The translations under genes and the position numbers were made by a program. Below are positions 44,101 through 56,090 of a stretch of DNA of 64,000 bases, piece after piece (position 1 is the first letter of the stretch; each line of letters starts with the position of its first letter). The notes beneath the pieces were generated by a model. It was not told the origin of the DNA and did not search any database. It worked only from the letters and a program-made list of their open reading frames with translations. This DNA is from Phalacrocorax aristotelis. Lineage: Eukaryota; Chordata; Aves; Suliformes; Phalacrocoracidae. Where the stretch lies: contig NC_134280.1 of NCBI RefSeq assembly GCF_949628215.1, forward strand, positions 2,242,501 to 2,306,500. Direction: 5' to 3'.

Positions 44101-44805
44101 GAGTAAAAACACACCCAGAAGCCTGAGCCATTTCTGACGGATGAATGAGACAGCGTGACAAGATCCATACACGGGACTGAGCAAGAGCGTACTCCACAGG
44201 CCTGCGTGTGAGTGGGGAGGGCCCGGGGGGCTCAGAGGGCAGCTGCAGCCCTTTCGGCATGGGGGTGAGCAGAAGGACCTTGGCCTGCCTCGACATAAGA
44301 TGAGTTTTGGGCTTGTAGTTTCTATCCTGATGGTGTGATACCCCATGCTGAAAATGGTGTGTAGTGTAAAGGTGAAGAAAACAAATAATTTCCCAGGGGC
44401 TGAATTTCAGTTTTATAATTTGTACTTTCGTGGTTGTTTCTTTTTGTTCTATCCTTGGGGTGAGTTATTCAGGTAGGATCCCCATTTATGCCACCGAGGG
44501 AGCGTCAATGGGAGGACTTCTGTTTGCAGAAGTTTGAGTTACGAGTTATGAGCATCTGCAAGTTATACCACTGAGGATGCTGCTCTTAGGACACGATGGC
44601 ATAATGCCAACTGAATTAGAGGATATTATTTGTGATGGTATCGTTCCTTATTGCAATTAAATGTCACTTTATTGACTCCAGTAATGAAGCGGTTATCGTA
44701 CTGTCCAGCGCCGCTGCAGAGCAGAGCAATAGGAGCAACGGCAGATTCCTTAGGGCTGGTTAGCACTGTTAATAATAGTCCAGCGAAGAATTTCTCGTGG
44801 TGGCT

Positions 44806-44843
44806 GTTGTGTTAATGACCTTTGTGTTGTGTTAATGACCTTT
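44806..44843 (+). repeat. 20-bp tandem duplication
   Basis: GTTGTGTTAATGACCTTT occurs twice, starting at 44806 and 44826, separated by TG. It is a local slippage-type duplication. Confidence 0.85.
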
Positions 44844-46365
44844 CACAGAGCATTCTGCCGCTGGGAACTGCTCCTGCAAAGTGTTACTGGCTGCAACTAG
44901 CGAGTAGTCTTAATATTTTATGGACTACTGCAGCTTGTATTTCAGGATATGAGATACCATTTCAGCAATGTAAGTTAGGAATGCCGAGCATGTTGCAATC
45001 TTTCCCCCGCATTTTACCATTGGAGGTGTTAGTAACCTTTCCTATAAATATGTTCCATTTAAATGAGCAGAGTAAAAGAGAGAAATTCCAAAAAATGGCT
45101 CTGACACAGGTTACAGTTTGCTAAAGTCTGTAACATTGAAATTTAGACGTGTGCACTGTAGCCCATTACTTAGCAGGCATCCTTCAGGTCAAGACGACTG
45201 CAGGCACATGAACTGTACGTTGATGGAGAGATTTAGTTGTTATGGCATTTCTTGAGTACACTCATTGAGCTTTGATGTAAATCTTGACCTTCTTTTATAG
45301 CAGCTTTTGTGATCTTGTCCCTGGATGATTCTTTTGGAAGCCCACGTCTCTTCTGGGTTGCATGTTTGCTTTTCCACCTACTGTGGGAACTGGTTTGTGA
45401 CACAGGGGAGTCAGAGAGGCTCAGAGGGAGAGGCATCAAGTGGCAGGGCATGATGTGCCATTTTGCTAGAAGCTTTACAAATTAACCCTGCACAAATTTG
45501 AAAAACCCTTGGAATGGTGAGGTGCTGTAAGGCAGGCTGGTAGTAGCACTTTTCTTCTTTTGCCTAAGAAAAAAAATGTTAAAAGGACTGTTATCTCAAT
45601 CCCACCTTTCTATATTTTTTTGTTTGTTTTTTTGTTTGTTCCCTTTTTGGAAGAAAGCATGTCCTTGGTGAAAAAAGATATGAGGGCCTAAGTAGTAAAT
45701 GTTTGATCTGTTCCTTCTGTTCTCACATAGGGCATGAACGTATTTCAGTAATATTGGTGCAATTGTTGTTGAACTGAAGAAGGCAGCAGAGGTGATTTCA
45801 GAATTAAGGGACTGATCACGGGTTTTGCAGATGGCAAAGAGTGTGTTCAACCCTGTCCCTCCATCCCAAGTGATTTACGACAGGGAATAGGGACCACCTT
45901 TATGTTATAGCTGTGTTTATCCATCCACTTATTGGTTGCTGTTGGGGTGATGTGGAAAGTTGGCAATGCTGTTCAAAGCCGCGTGAAACTTTCCTGCTGC
46001 GAAGCTTTCTTAGAAATAATGGACTTAATGTGAAGACTTATTCAATGATCCGAATGTGGAGTGGGATATAAATGAACCCAGGCTGGCTTATCATTTCTCA
46101 ATAAATTGTTTCAGCTCGGTTCTGTAAGAAACCACAACAACTGTGCCTCTAAATTCACTGTAAGGCTCTGCTGAGCTCAGTGAGAAGCTGGGGGAAGAAC
46201 GTGTGTATATTGAAACTAACAGATTAATTTTGCCTCGACTTTTCAAACTTAATTGGCGTGTTGTGAGAAAACTGGACCACGTCATAATGGTCAGCAGTGT
46301 TTTGGCTACTGAGGTGGGACAATTCTTGTGTGTGCACTTGAGGCGGACCACCAGGAAGAATGATA

Positions 46366-46530
46366 TTTCACAGAATCACAGAATCCCAGGTGGGAAGGGA
46401 CCTCAGGGATCATCTAGTCCAACCTTTCTAGGAAGAGCAGAGTCTAGACAAGATGGCCCAGCACCCTGTCCAGAGGACTCTTGACGGTGTCCAACGTGGC
46501 CGAGTCAACCACTTCTTCAACCATTTCTTC
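46366..46530 (-). mobile_element. CR1 LINE, 3'-end fragment (minus strand)
   Basis: On the minus strand this reads through 'ggttggactagatgatccct', 'gaggtcccttcccacctggg' and then ATTCTGTGATTCTGTGAAA, the CR1 terminus with its short direct repeats. It belongs to a different CR1 subfamily from the copies at 16.8 and 36.2 kb, judging by the different tail wording. The 5' limit at about 46530 is approximate. Confidence 0.85.
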
Positions 46531-47991
46531 CTTCAGCGTAAGTGCAATGATAACCGACCTTAAGGAGGGAAAGGAAAAAGGGCCATCGCTGCCAAGAAGC
46601 AGTAGGCACCGAAAAGGCGTGAGGTAGCCTAGCCCTCATCCCACCATTTTCATACCAAGTGCTTTAGAGGGAACGGGCGTTACTTGCTGCTCATGTTCCT
46701 GCATGGCTCCAGAGGATCTCTGTCCCTGCAGAGCAGACCTGTCTGCCACTGCACCCGCCTTCCCTCTGCCACTGTTCACTGGGTGTCTGTGGCTCTAAAT
46801 TATAGATTGATCTGCTTATATCACCTGCAGCTCTCACCATGGTTGCTGTAAGCTAATGATTTGCAATAATGGTAATAATAATAATGAAGTTTGTCAGAAG
46901 ACAAAAGAGCTGGGTTATCTTCACTGCATAGTAGTAAGGCGGAGGCTTGCCCAAAGGGACAAATGTTGGAGACAGGATAAGAACTGAAATTCTGGCTGCC
47001 AGTCATGGCTTTTCACTGGCATTTACAGCTGATATTTGTACCTCTGTTCTAAAAATATAAAAGCTTATTTATCTTATAAACAGAAGGAAGAAGAAAAGAT
47101 TTGAAAAGAACCTCCCCGTCCTTTCCTAGTTTATACTAACTATACAATCAGAGCCGGTTTTGCATTCTTGAAGAAACCTTCCTTCGGTGTATCTTCTTTC
47201 TGCTCAGTGCCTATGTGAAAAACCCTGTTGCTGTCTTGGGAACAGTAGTAGGAGAAGTAAATTAGGCTGTTTGACATCATCTTGTTGATAAATGTTTTCT
47301 TTTAAGACTCTCGGGACCTAAGTAAAGAACAGTGGAGGCTGTGACAGATGCTGTCATGTGAGGAGAGCTACCCTTCCTGCCAATGACCAGATTCAGCTGG
47401 GGGGAAAAAAAAAACAAACAAAAAACAAAACAAGGCTGCTGCTGAGGGTTAATTATGTGTAAATATCTTGTGGCAATATACAGTATCTTTTATGCTGTGA
47501 ATTTATTTCTTCAGTGGGTTTTATTTTTAATCTTATACTAATTTTTAAGTTTCTACAACTAGTTGGAGAGTTAGGTCGAGATGTGTTTGTTCAACTGATT
47601 GCTCTTTGCTTCCTGATATGTCATAATGAAAAAAATTTGGCGTCTTGTTCATGTTCTTCAGTTTGGGTTTGTTTGGGTTTTTTTCCTTCCCCTTTGAATC
47701 CTCTCTTGATTCAATGTTTGAAGTATCCCGGTTGGACACTAACAGAGGTGACCATGTGAGATTGCATGAACGGCCAAAGAAAGCAGATATTCTGTGTGAG
47801 AACAGTAGTTGGTGTATGGTTGTGAGGAGATGCACCTGCAGCAAGCAAACCACATGGCTGTGTTTGTGTTTCCCTGCGACTTCAAATAATATTCTTCTTG
47901 AAGCACGGGGAGGTGACTTTGAATGCGTTACGTGGATTTTGAGTGTGTTACCTGGATGTAGGATGAGGAGGGAAGTGAAACCCTTTGGTGA

Positions 47992-48012
47992 TTTTTTTTT
48001 TTTTTTTTTTTT
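47992..48012. repeat. Poly-T tract (21 T)
   Basis: An uninterrupted T run, possibly the reverse complement of an A-tail. No retrogene is recognisable next to it. Confidence 0.9.
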
Positions 48013-51000
48013 CCTAATGCTGTTCTGTACTAAAATCTTCAGTCCTATATCCAAAGACCATCAAACACTGGGTCAAGGTTTATTTGGATTTTATTTTGCA
48101 GCTTGGACCTGTCAGGAAAAAGCACTCGTTGCAACTTGACTAAGCAGGGAGGGGAGGCGGATGGGGGTAGCAAGCAGCAGCTTGCCACGTAGGCAGACTT
48201 CAGCGAGATGACAGTTCCTTCTCTGTCCAGAAGCATCAGGAAGAGTGAACTGAATTTGGTTTCATACCAATATTCCTTTCTGTCCCCCTCTTCCAACAAA
48301 GTCTTTTTGACTCATGGCAATATACCATACAGCTAGTAGCTTGTGCTGCTACTCATCCTGTAGTAACCTGTCAGTATCAAAAAATAAACACGAAAACAAG
48401 ACGCTCTAGATGATTGATTTACTCGTGGCGTTTTGATTGCATTACCTCTAAGTATATTCTTTATTATGATCTAATATTTTCTATTAATACTTTAAGAAAG
48501 ATGATAAGGAGCACCAAAGTAAAAAGTGAAGTTCATCTTGTTAGAACCTGTACCCTTTCCTAAAAAGCCACATTTGTATAGTACTGACATTTAAAATAAG
48601 TAATGTTTCCAAATATTTGTCTCAGGTGGCTGGATAACCTAACAAGAAAAAGAAAACGTATCTGTGGTATAAAGAAATGGCCTTGTTACTTTTACAAATA
48701 CATAGGCATTGATTCTAGCATTTCTGATCCCAGAGAACAGGATCGAGGAAAGGTGCTTTTTTCCTGCTTGTATTTTTTCTAGTTTTAGAGTGAGTTAATT
48801 GGTCAGCTGTTTATGAACTGGGAAACCCTCCATCATCAGCTATCAACTTGTCTCCTCCTGTGTTGAGGAATCATCACGAAAGAGTGAGTCTATGCCATCA
48901 TCCTATTCAGGTTCTCAGATGCCTCAGAGCTTTGGGACATTGGGGCACGGACGTGGTGGTTCAGGCGCGGCCCATCGCTGCAGCTGGAGATGGCTTTAGA
49001 GCCTGCGTGCAGTAACTCAGTGCTAATGGCTCACTGTCTTGGGGTTGGAGGTCTACCGTGTACAGACTGTGAGTGTTACTCCTCATTTCCAAGGATTATC
49101 CGTAGTTTAAACAGTTAAATTTCCTGTCGGAGCCCTGGGCAGCTGATCCTCGCAGTCAAACCATCCTGTAGGTAAGCTGTTCCAACAGGTCGGCCTGGCT
49201 GCCTCCTGCTGACCCTGCACCAGATAAAGTACTTCTAGAACAGCGCCTCTTCTCGTAGCCACCTCTGTTGATAACACATCAAAATCCTACTCATTTTGGA
49301 GGCCTTTATCAGCTTTTGAACAATCAGGCTTCCAGTCACGCCTCACATGCCTCACAGTTTCATATGCTAATAAATCTTCTTAGTAGTTTCAAAACAATTA
49401 AGAGAGCGATGTCTGCACATGTGTCTGCAGTATGGACTGCTCCTGAATTTTTACAAAAGGAACACATCGTTACATTTTGTATCCTCACCTGTCCATTTTG
49501 CACCTGCAGCTTATGAAGGGGAAGCTTAGTGGGACCATTATGGATGCACAAATTCAACTTAGCCAAGGAGACAAAAGCTTACACAAGCTATAGCTGAAGT
49601 TCTTATGATGTGACTTTTGCAAACTTCTAAAATGATATGCCACATTTACCGCATGATAATTAGTAGGAAATAAGGCAAATACTGAGAAATAAATATGCTT
49701 CGTCCTAGGAGACCATGCCTTTTCCTTTGCTTGTACACTTAAAACCATGTCTGAATTACTAGGCTGCAAGACAGTTACAGAAATTGCAGAGATGTACGGC
49801 ATGTTTTCCAAGCGCAGATATTTCTTTGCTCAACCAACGCTACGCTGGCAACTTAAGTGACATATAGATGCAGTACTGAGTGCCTGAAAATGCTTTCCTC
49901 AGATGCTTCTAATATTGTAGCAAGTCAAATCCATTGAGGTTCCCTAAATTGGGAGACTGCCCCCTTAGCTATTGCAGTCCGGGTATCAACCAGTACCTTT
50001 GCACCTGACTTCATCATCAAGTCCACTTGGGGTCTAGAGACCACGTACAGTCAAGCCTGTCCAGGGTCTCAATATGATAAATGTTCTTTGGGGAAAAACT
50101 ACAGGATAATAGTCTGCTACAATGTTCATGCAGGCATTGGCATCTTTAAGTTGTGCTGGCACTGGGAGCGCGTGCACTTGTGTCTCGATGGGATTCCTGC
50201 AGCTGGCAATAGGTCATGGTTCATTCCCCACTGACACAGGGAGATGCAATAAATGCTGGATAACAGTAAGCCCTTGTAAGAACAGCATGGTGAGGGAAAA
50301 TCCTTACCTAACTCCCCCTTTTCACTCCATTTTTCATTATTAGTGAAGTTTCTATGACTCGCATTTTCCTCACCTGTTTCCTCTATCATTTGGATCCCTG
50401 GAGTGCAAATACAAATATAGCTTGCGGGCCTCTGGGCAGAGTCTGGTAACAGCTTATCTAACAAGAATTACTTTATTTTTAGGGTTCTGAAGCTTATGTT
50501 GCGCTCTTCAGTTAATGCTTTCCTCCCAGGCTAAATAGCTTTCATATTTAAGGCTTTTTGATCATTACAGCATTTTTCAGGTTAAATATTAGAGTCTTGT
50601 GGATTGTATATCGTAAGCAACACACACGTTGTCTCATAGTCTCCAGTGCATTAGATTTTTGATGGAGACTGCACTCTAAAGGAAAACTTTGGACACGTGA
50701 TTTAGGTGAGAGTCCTGGAAATGCTCAAGTACAAGATTTCTTCCCCCCCCCCCAGTTTTCCTATGCAAAATCTGGCAGGCAGAAAGGCATGGTGAAAAAA
50801 TGAAAAGTAACTTCATCATGGTATTTAAAAAATACACACAATGAAACAAATATGTATTAAAATATGTCCTTTTTCATTGATACAATGCTTGTTAAGTCTG
50901 GGTGGTCTGTGGATTACCTCAGGAGGTTAAATATAGCACCCATGATGTCAGTAAGTTTTTCCACACAAAGGGCAAGACATGGAGAAGCCAGTGTAATCTC

Positions 51001-51895
51001 TGGCACAACAGATTTCCTGTGTAGTTTGCAGTCAAGCAGATGCAAGGATGGATGGAAAGTCTGTTGAGTCTTGAAGTTGTCTTCTTCAAGAAGGAATCGC
51101 AAGCTTGCAGTTCAATGACATGTACTGCCTGGGCTTCATGGTGTGAGATCTGGCCTGGGCTTATTAAAATTCTTCCAAACTCTACCTGAGAATCTAGAGT
51201 GATGTGCTATAAAGGGAATACAGGGAATGAATGATCAAGCCAACACACAAATGTCACTAACCGGAGGGGAGGTTGTCAAAAACTAGGATTTCTTTAACAG
51301 TTCTGTGTTTTGGGGGTGAGGGGGTTACAGTGTGCTGCCCTGGGGTCCTTACATACCGATCCTCTGCACTGATCAGGCTCCAGGGTTCGCCTACGTATTT
51401 TTCCTAGGTGGAAGACTGCCTCCCAGAAGGAACTAAATGCAGCTCTAGAAAAAAACAGCAAGTTTTTGTATGTGAATGCTGTGTGGGTTAGGGGAGTGAC
51501 TATACGTAGGCTGCTATTTCATAGTTCTTGTATTATGTATCTTCTAAATAAATCTAGAGAAGGTCACACATTATTTCCTTCCTTTCGCCCTGCCCCAAGT
51601 GGGTACTGTTTGACAAACAGGAAAATCTTTTAAAAAGTTAAGTACAAGAAAGTGTTTGCTGCTTTAAAATTTTGGGCCATTTAAATGCAAATCAACATCA
51701 TCTTCTACCTTAGTCATCTTGCACCATTCTGTCTTTTTAGTTCAAAACTGCTGAGCATATGCATATATATGTACTTATGTATTTATGTATAAAACAGTCT
51801 GGTCTGGTGTGCTAACCTGTGTCAGAGCTGCCAGGCTGTCACCTGCAGCAGAATCTTCCTAATGCCCTCAAAGCAGCCATCCCCCAGAAAGTCAA

Positions 51896-51918
51896 GCTGG
51901 TATTCTCAGAATACCAGC
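51896..51918. repeat. Perfect 11-bp inverted repeat, one-base centre
   Basis: GCTGGTATTCT (51896-51906) and AGAATACCAGC (51908-51918) are exact reverse complements around a single C. An arm this long with a one-base spacer is unusual by chance. Confidence 0.9.
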
Positions 51919-52286
51919 AAACAGTGGCTCGAAAGCCGAGTCACAGACACAAATTTTCACAATGAAGCAATTAAAAAAAAATTAAAGGAATATTAACCAT
52001 TAGTTTTCCATTTCCCTCATGCGTGTTCTAGTTCAGCTTGCAATACTTGCTGATGTTTCGACGTGAAAATGTACCGTTGACATTTTAACGGTCCTGAGAA
52101 GTGAACGATATGAAATGTGACAATGGGCCTAGTAGTTTATTTCCACAGTCAAGAGCAATGTACGGACATATGAGAAGATATGTGTGCACGTGTTTAGGTA
52201 TTATATATAAACATACAAACAACTACTTAGATACAGGCAGGTGTGTAAAGATCCATTTTTTGGTATGTGTGGTATGTGTTCACTTA

Positions 52287-52312
52287 AGTGTTCACTTAAA
52301 CAAGTGAACACT
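52287..52312. repeat. Perfect 11-bp hairpin with 4-nt loop
   Basis: AGTGTTCACTT (52287-52297) and AAGTGAACACT (52302-52312) flank the loop AAAC. The word GTGTTCACTTAA also occurs directly upstream at about 52277, so the left arm is part of a short direct duplication. Confidence 0.88.
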
Positions 52313-53790
52313 GAATTTTCACCAATAAAAGCCAGTTGTGGACTTGAGTAGACACCACAGAGAATGTAGTGGGGTTTTTTTTCAGTTTTAAACAAAAATT
52401 AAGCTAGTAGTGATAGTTTTGTCAGAGTTGTTCCCTGAAATTTGGAGCTGAAGGAGCAAAGCAGCAGATGGAAGAATCGAAAGGCTCGCTGGCAGCCGTA
52501 GGTGACCTAAGAGCACTCCCCTTTCCTCTTCGGATGTCAAAACGTAAATCTTATGTTCTGTCCAACTTTTCGTTTCAGCAATAGCCCTTCTGCTTCTCAA
52601 ACCCCTTTTGTAATTTTTTGGTTATTCCATGCTTTGTTTCCAGCCGTGAACTGTCTGCTGTTGATGGTCTGCCACGTTTCACATCAAAGACAGTTGCATT
52701 TCAGTAGCAGAAAAAGTGGTACTTGTGACCTGCATGTGATTTTGGCCTTGTTTAGTGTCTTTCTAAATAAGGTATGTTCAACAGCACTACAGTAGAATCC
52801 GAAGGTGATGCTCTAGTGAGCTAGGGGTTGCAGAGTGTATCGCAAAGGGAGAGGTTGTTTGCAGGAACTTGCAGAATTGCACAGAAAATTGCATCCTGCT
52901 TGCAAATGCTTGCCAATTTTGTCAGAATACCGTCAGGGCAGAGGAATATGAGCTTCTGTTGACCTAGTAGACTTGATTTAAATCAGGTGATTGGAATGAG
53001 GCATAATAATATCCAATATTGTAGCAGTGACTATGAGGGAATGCTGTTTACAGGAAGGGCAATGTAAAGTGCAACTGTTGAGTCTGAAAAAGAGGCCGTG
53101 AACCCAGACTTGCTGAAAAGAACCAAGAAGGGGGATAGTGAGTCACCGGCCGTGGCGCTAATTTTGGCACCAACAGAGATTTGAGCTGGAAACAACAATA
53201 ATGAATGACATATTTAATTTTTTAAAATTGGCCCTTCGCTACATAGTTTGTCATCGCTTACGTAGATGTCACATTATACATCCAATCAACTGAAAAGCAG
53301 TACTTCGGAGAAAAATGACCCTGAGTTATTTCTGGAACGCGCACACACAGGATCTGGATCAGAGAGCAGGAGGTTAAGCTGACTTTGCTCTCGTGATACG
53401 CCATCAACACGCTATATTCACTTGTGGACATCTTCAAAAGACGCTAAGAAACTGAAGGACTTTATTTAAAAGAGAAATAAGATTAAAAGGGGAATTATTG
53501 CCTAGTAAGGCAAAATGCTAAATAATTGAAATCATATAGCTTGCCTAAAGGAGAAAGGAAGAGCTCTACAGCTCTGTGCAGAGTATAAAATACTTGGCAG
53601 TAGTGAATGAGATATGATATTTCATCTGGATATAAATATTAACTTCTGGAAAGAGTTAAGGAACAAGTAGGTGTCTCTCAAGGGCTCCTGACAATTGTTT
53701 ATTGAATTATGTGATATAGTATATGAAAAGAGATGGTTGCTGGTATTGGCTTTTAAATGCACCTCTGTGAAGGACTAAAGCAATTTTATT

Positions 53791-56024
53791 ATGTGAGTCA
53801 ACTCGATGACTTAAGAGGTCAGCTCTGCTATCATCACCATGATTCTATGCCACACATCATATAATTCTTGACCTTCCAAAATACTTTGTACATTGGAATT
53901 GCTCCCCTGTCGCTTAATATGTTTCTCTGTATTCTTAGTCCTCCTTCACCAGATATATTGGCTGTTAATCGGGTTCCTTGCAAGTTTTTCCTTGCAAGTA
54001 GTCAGTTTTTACACGTTCCCAGGTCCACGTGTTCAGCTATGTAATGTTTCATAAGAAGTGATAAAACTATTGACACATGATTTGCATCCAGTTAAGTTGT
54101 TAAAGCACTTCAGGAATACTTAAGGGATTAAATTAAAGACAGTCATACTAAAAATTTAGTTCAAAGTCCAGACTCCTCTCTCCTGTCTCTGAAGTTTAGA
54201 GATTCTTGAATTTGGATAGTTTTGATTCAGGTGCAATATAGGAATGAAATTGTTTCTGACAATTCAAATGAATCATTATTATAAATTTTGAAAGCAGAAA
54301 ATGTGCATTTTTTTTTTCCCATTTGAGTGTTTCCTTGGATTTGCCTAGGGATCCATTTCAGCAGAGACCTGGTGAAGTTCAGTCAAGCTCTGATGTGTTT
54401 TGGGTTTCCTCGGGAGCACAGAAGTGCCCAGCTCCCTTTTCCTTCATGTTCCTGAGAACAGGTGGCCTCCTCTGGGGTCACCAAGTATATTTAGGGCTGA
54501 AACTCGAGCGGGCTGGAGCCAGATTGGCTGTGCTAGCCACATGCGTAATTAGGAGCTGATGCATCAGGCTTGCTCTCGCTCAGTGCTGCTCAGGAGGGAA
54601 GGCTGGAGAGGCTTTGCTCCTAAGGATATTTACTAGATGTTGCTGGTAAGAACATTTTAATCACATTTGACTTCTTTTCCTCAGAATAGGATCTTGAGCA
54701 GTTTCCTAATTCTGTAGTTTTTTGGGAGTAGTAGTCGTGCCTTGCCCATGGAATTGAGATTTTCTATCTAGATGATTAGTTGCAAATTGCAGTAAGAGGA
54801 AAGGACCTGGAACTGTGTTTTGGAAGTATAGCTGAAGGTTTTAATAGTGGCAGGTTGTATAGATTGTATCCTTGTATGCAATCCCAACTTCTTGGGATTG
54901 TTCATAAACTTTGGCCTACATTTTCACAAAATTGTGGCCTACTTTTTCACGTGACATGCCACTTACTGAGTTATTCTTCATTTATTTTAATAGTTAACTT
55001 CCTGTTTTACCAAACTGATTTTTTGGGGGTGATTTTTCTTAACACATTGGAACTAAAAAGGACAGTATTCTATGTTCCTATATTTAACCTGCATTACTAG
55101 ACTTCACTTGCCTCAGAAGGAATTGCAGTTTAGCCAGCTAAACAAAACCACCCCGTCATTTGGTAGTATCAGCTTACACGGCAAATATCTTTGGACTCAG
55201 GGACAGCTGTTCCAAAGCCTCATCCCCTACCAACATTAGAAACAGGGCTGTAGTCTCTGGCAGAAAATTGTAGCTTTGCCTCATAGCAAAATCATTGTGT
55301 TAATTAATTCGTTTAAAGGTTTTGCCAGTAATTTGTACTTTGTAATTCAGCCAACTGTATGGATTTTCATATTTTCCAGGTCTGAAGAAATAGAAAAAAG
55401 CCACAAGAATTAAAAAAAACAAACCCCAAACCCAGAGCGTCTGTATAGGCTAATGCTGGGAAGACAGAAATTGCCTCGTTAACCTAAGGTCACTTAAAAA
55501 AAATATTTACAATCTTTTTCTACATTATGCTTTTATTTGTCAACGAGTATAATATAATATACAGATAAAGCTCCCATTCAAACAGGAGCTTGAATAATGT
55601 AACGAAATAGTATAGAATACTCACAGAGAAAATTTATTCAAATAATTTTGTTGTAATGAAAACAATCAAAACATACTTCAAGAAATCTCTTCCTCTAATT
55701 TTTTCTTTATTTTCGTTGAATTCCACTATTGATATTACAACTATTAAAATAAAGTATTTGTCCAAAATTGTAATTTATATCAGTATATTTGAAACTTAAT
55801 CCAATGCTTTCCCATAATAGTCAGAAACAAAGTAACGCCAGATCCCAACTTTAGTTCTCTCTCTTGTTTAAGTTCTTTTGCTGATTAGCTAACAACGTTG
55901 TAATAATCTGACTAGTTACTAACTGTGACCCAGGTGCTTTATGAACGTGACAAATAGCTTTTCATAGTACTTTCAGTCTTGGCCTAATACTGTATATTCA
56001 TACTTTCATTTGCTGTTGGACCAG
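53791..56024 (+). other. NEB: NEB upstream region
   Basis: The sequence just before the exon with the nebulin start codon. In mammals NEB has noncoding leader exons, so promoter and leader exons are expected upstream, but I cannot identify them. The segment at about 53795-53850 ends 'gaggtcagctctgctatcat' and CATGATTCTATGCC, possibly a very decayed CR1 tail. Weak evidence only. Confidence 0.4.
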
Positions 56025-56090
56025 TGAGTGGGGGAGAGACAGAAGAATACCCTCAAAATGGAGGAAGAAGAATATGAAGAAGTTGTGGAG
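56025..56090 (+). CDS. NEB: NEB first coding exon (start codon; coding part 56058-56090)
   Basis: Nebulin is a giant actin-binding ruler along skeletal-muscle thin filaments. Its N terminus lies at the pointed end, where it binds tropomodulin. Translation starts at ATG 56058-56060 in the good context AAAATGG and reads MEEEEYEEVVE. This parallels the human start MADDEDYEEVVE as I recall it. The donor gtaaga begins at 56091. The upstream edge at 56025 follows a possible acceptor (ttggaccag), leaving 33 noncoding bases; that boundary is tentative. The gene continues at 60608 and 63291 and then beyond the window, so only the first 94 residues of a protein of several thousand are present. Confidence 0.88.

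Larger units (their letters stand above)
37031..46365. other. Intergenic ARL5A-NEB, second part
   Basis: No gene was recognised. A perfect 10-bp inverted repeat lies at 38090-38115. Poly-T runs occur near 38870 and 39020. A 20-bp tandem duplication is at 44806-44843. GC-rich patches are at about 40030-40240, 40530-40690, 43310-43440 and 43740-43880, each crossed by meaningless open frames. Confidence 0.55.
46531..53790. other. Intergenic ARL5A-NEB, third part
   Basis: No gene was recognised. An A-rich run with CAAACAAA spacing lies at about 47405-47432. Poly-T is at 47992-48012. A 23-base palindrome is at 51896-51918 and an 11-bp hairpin at 52287-52312. Noncoding 5' exons of NEB could lie in this stretch or the next but cannot be picked out by eye. 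Confidence 0.55.
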
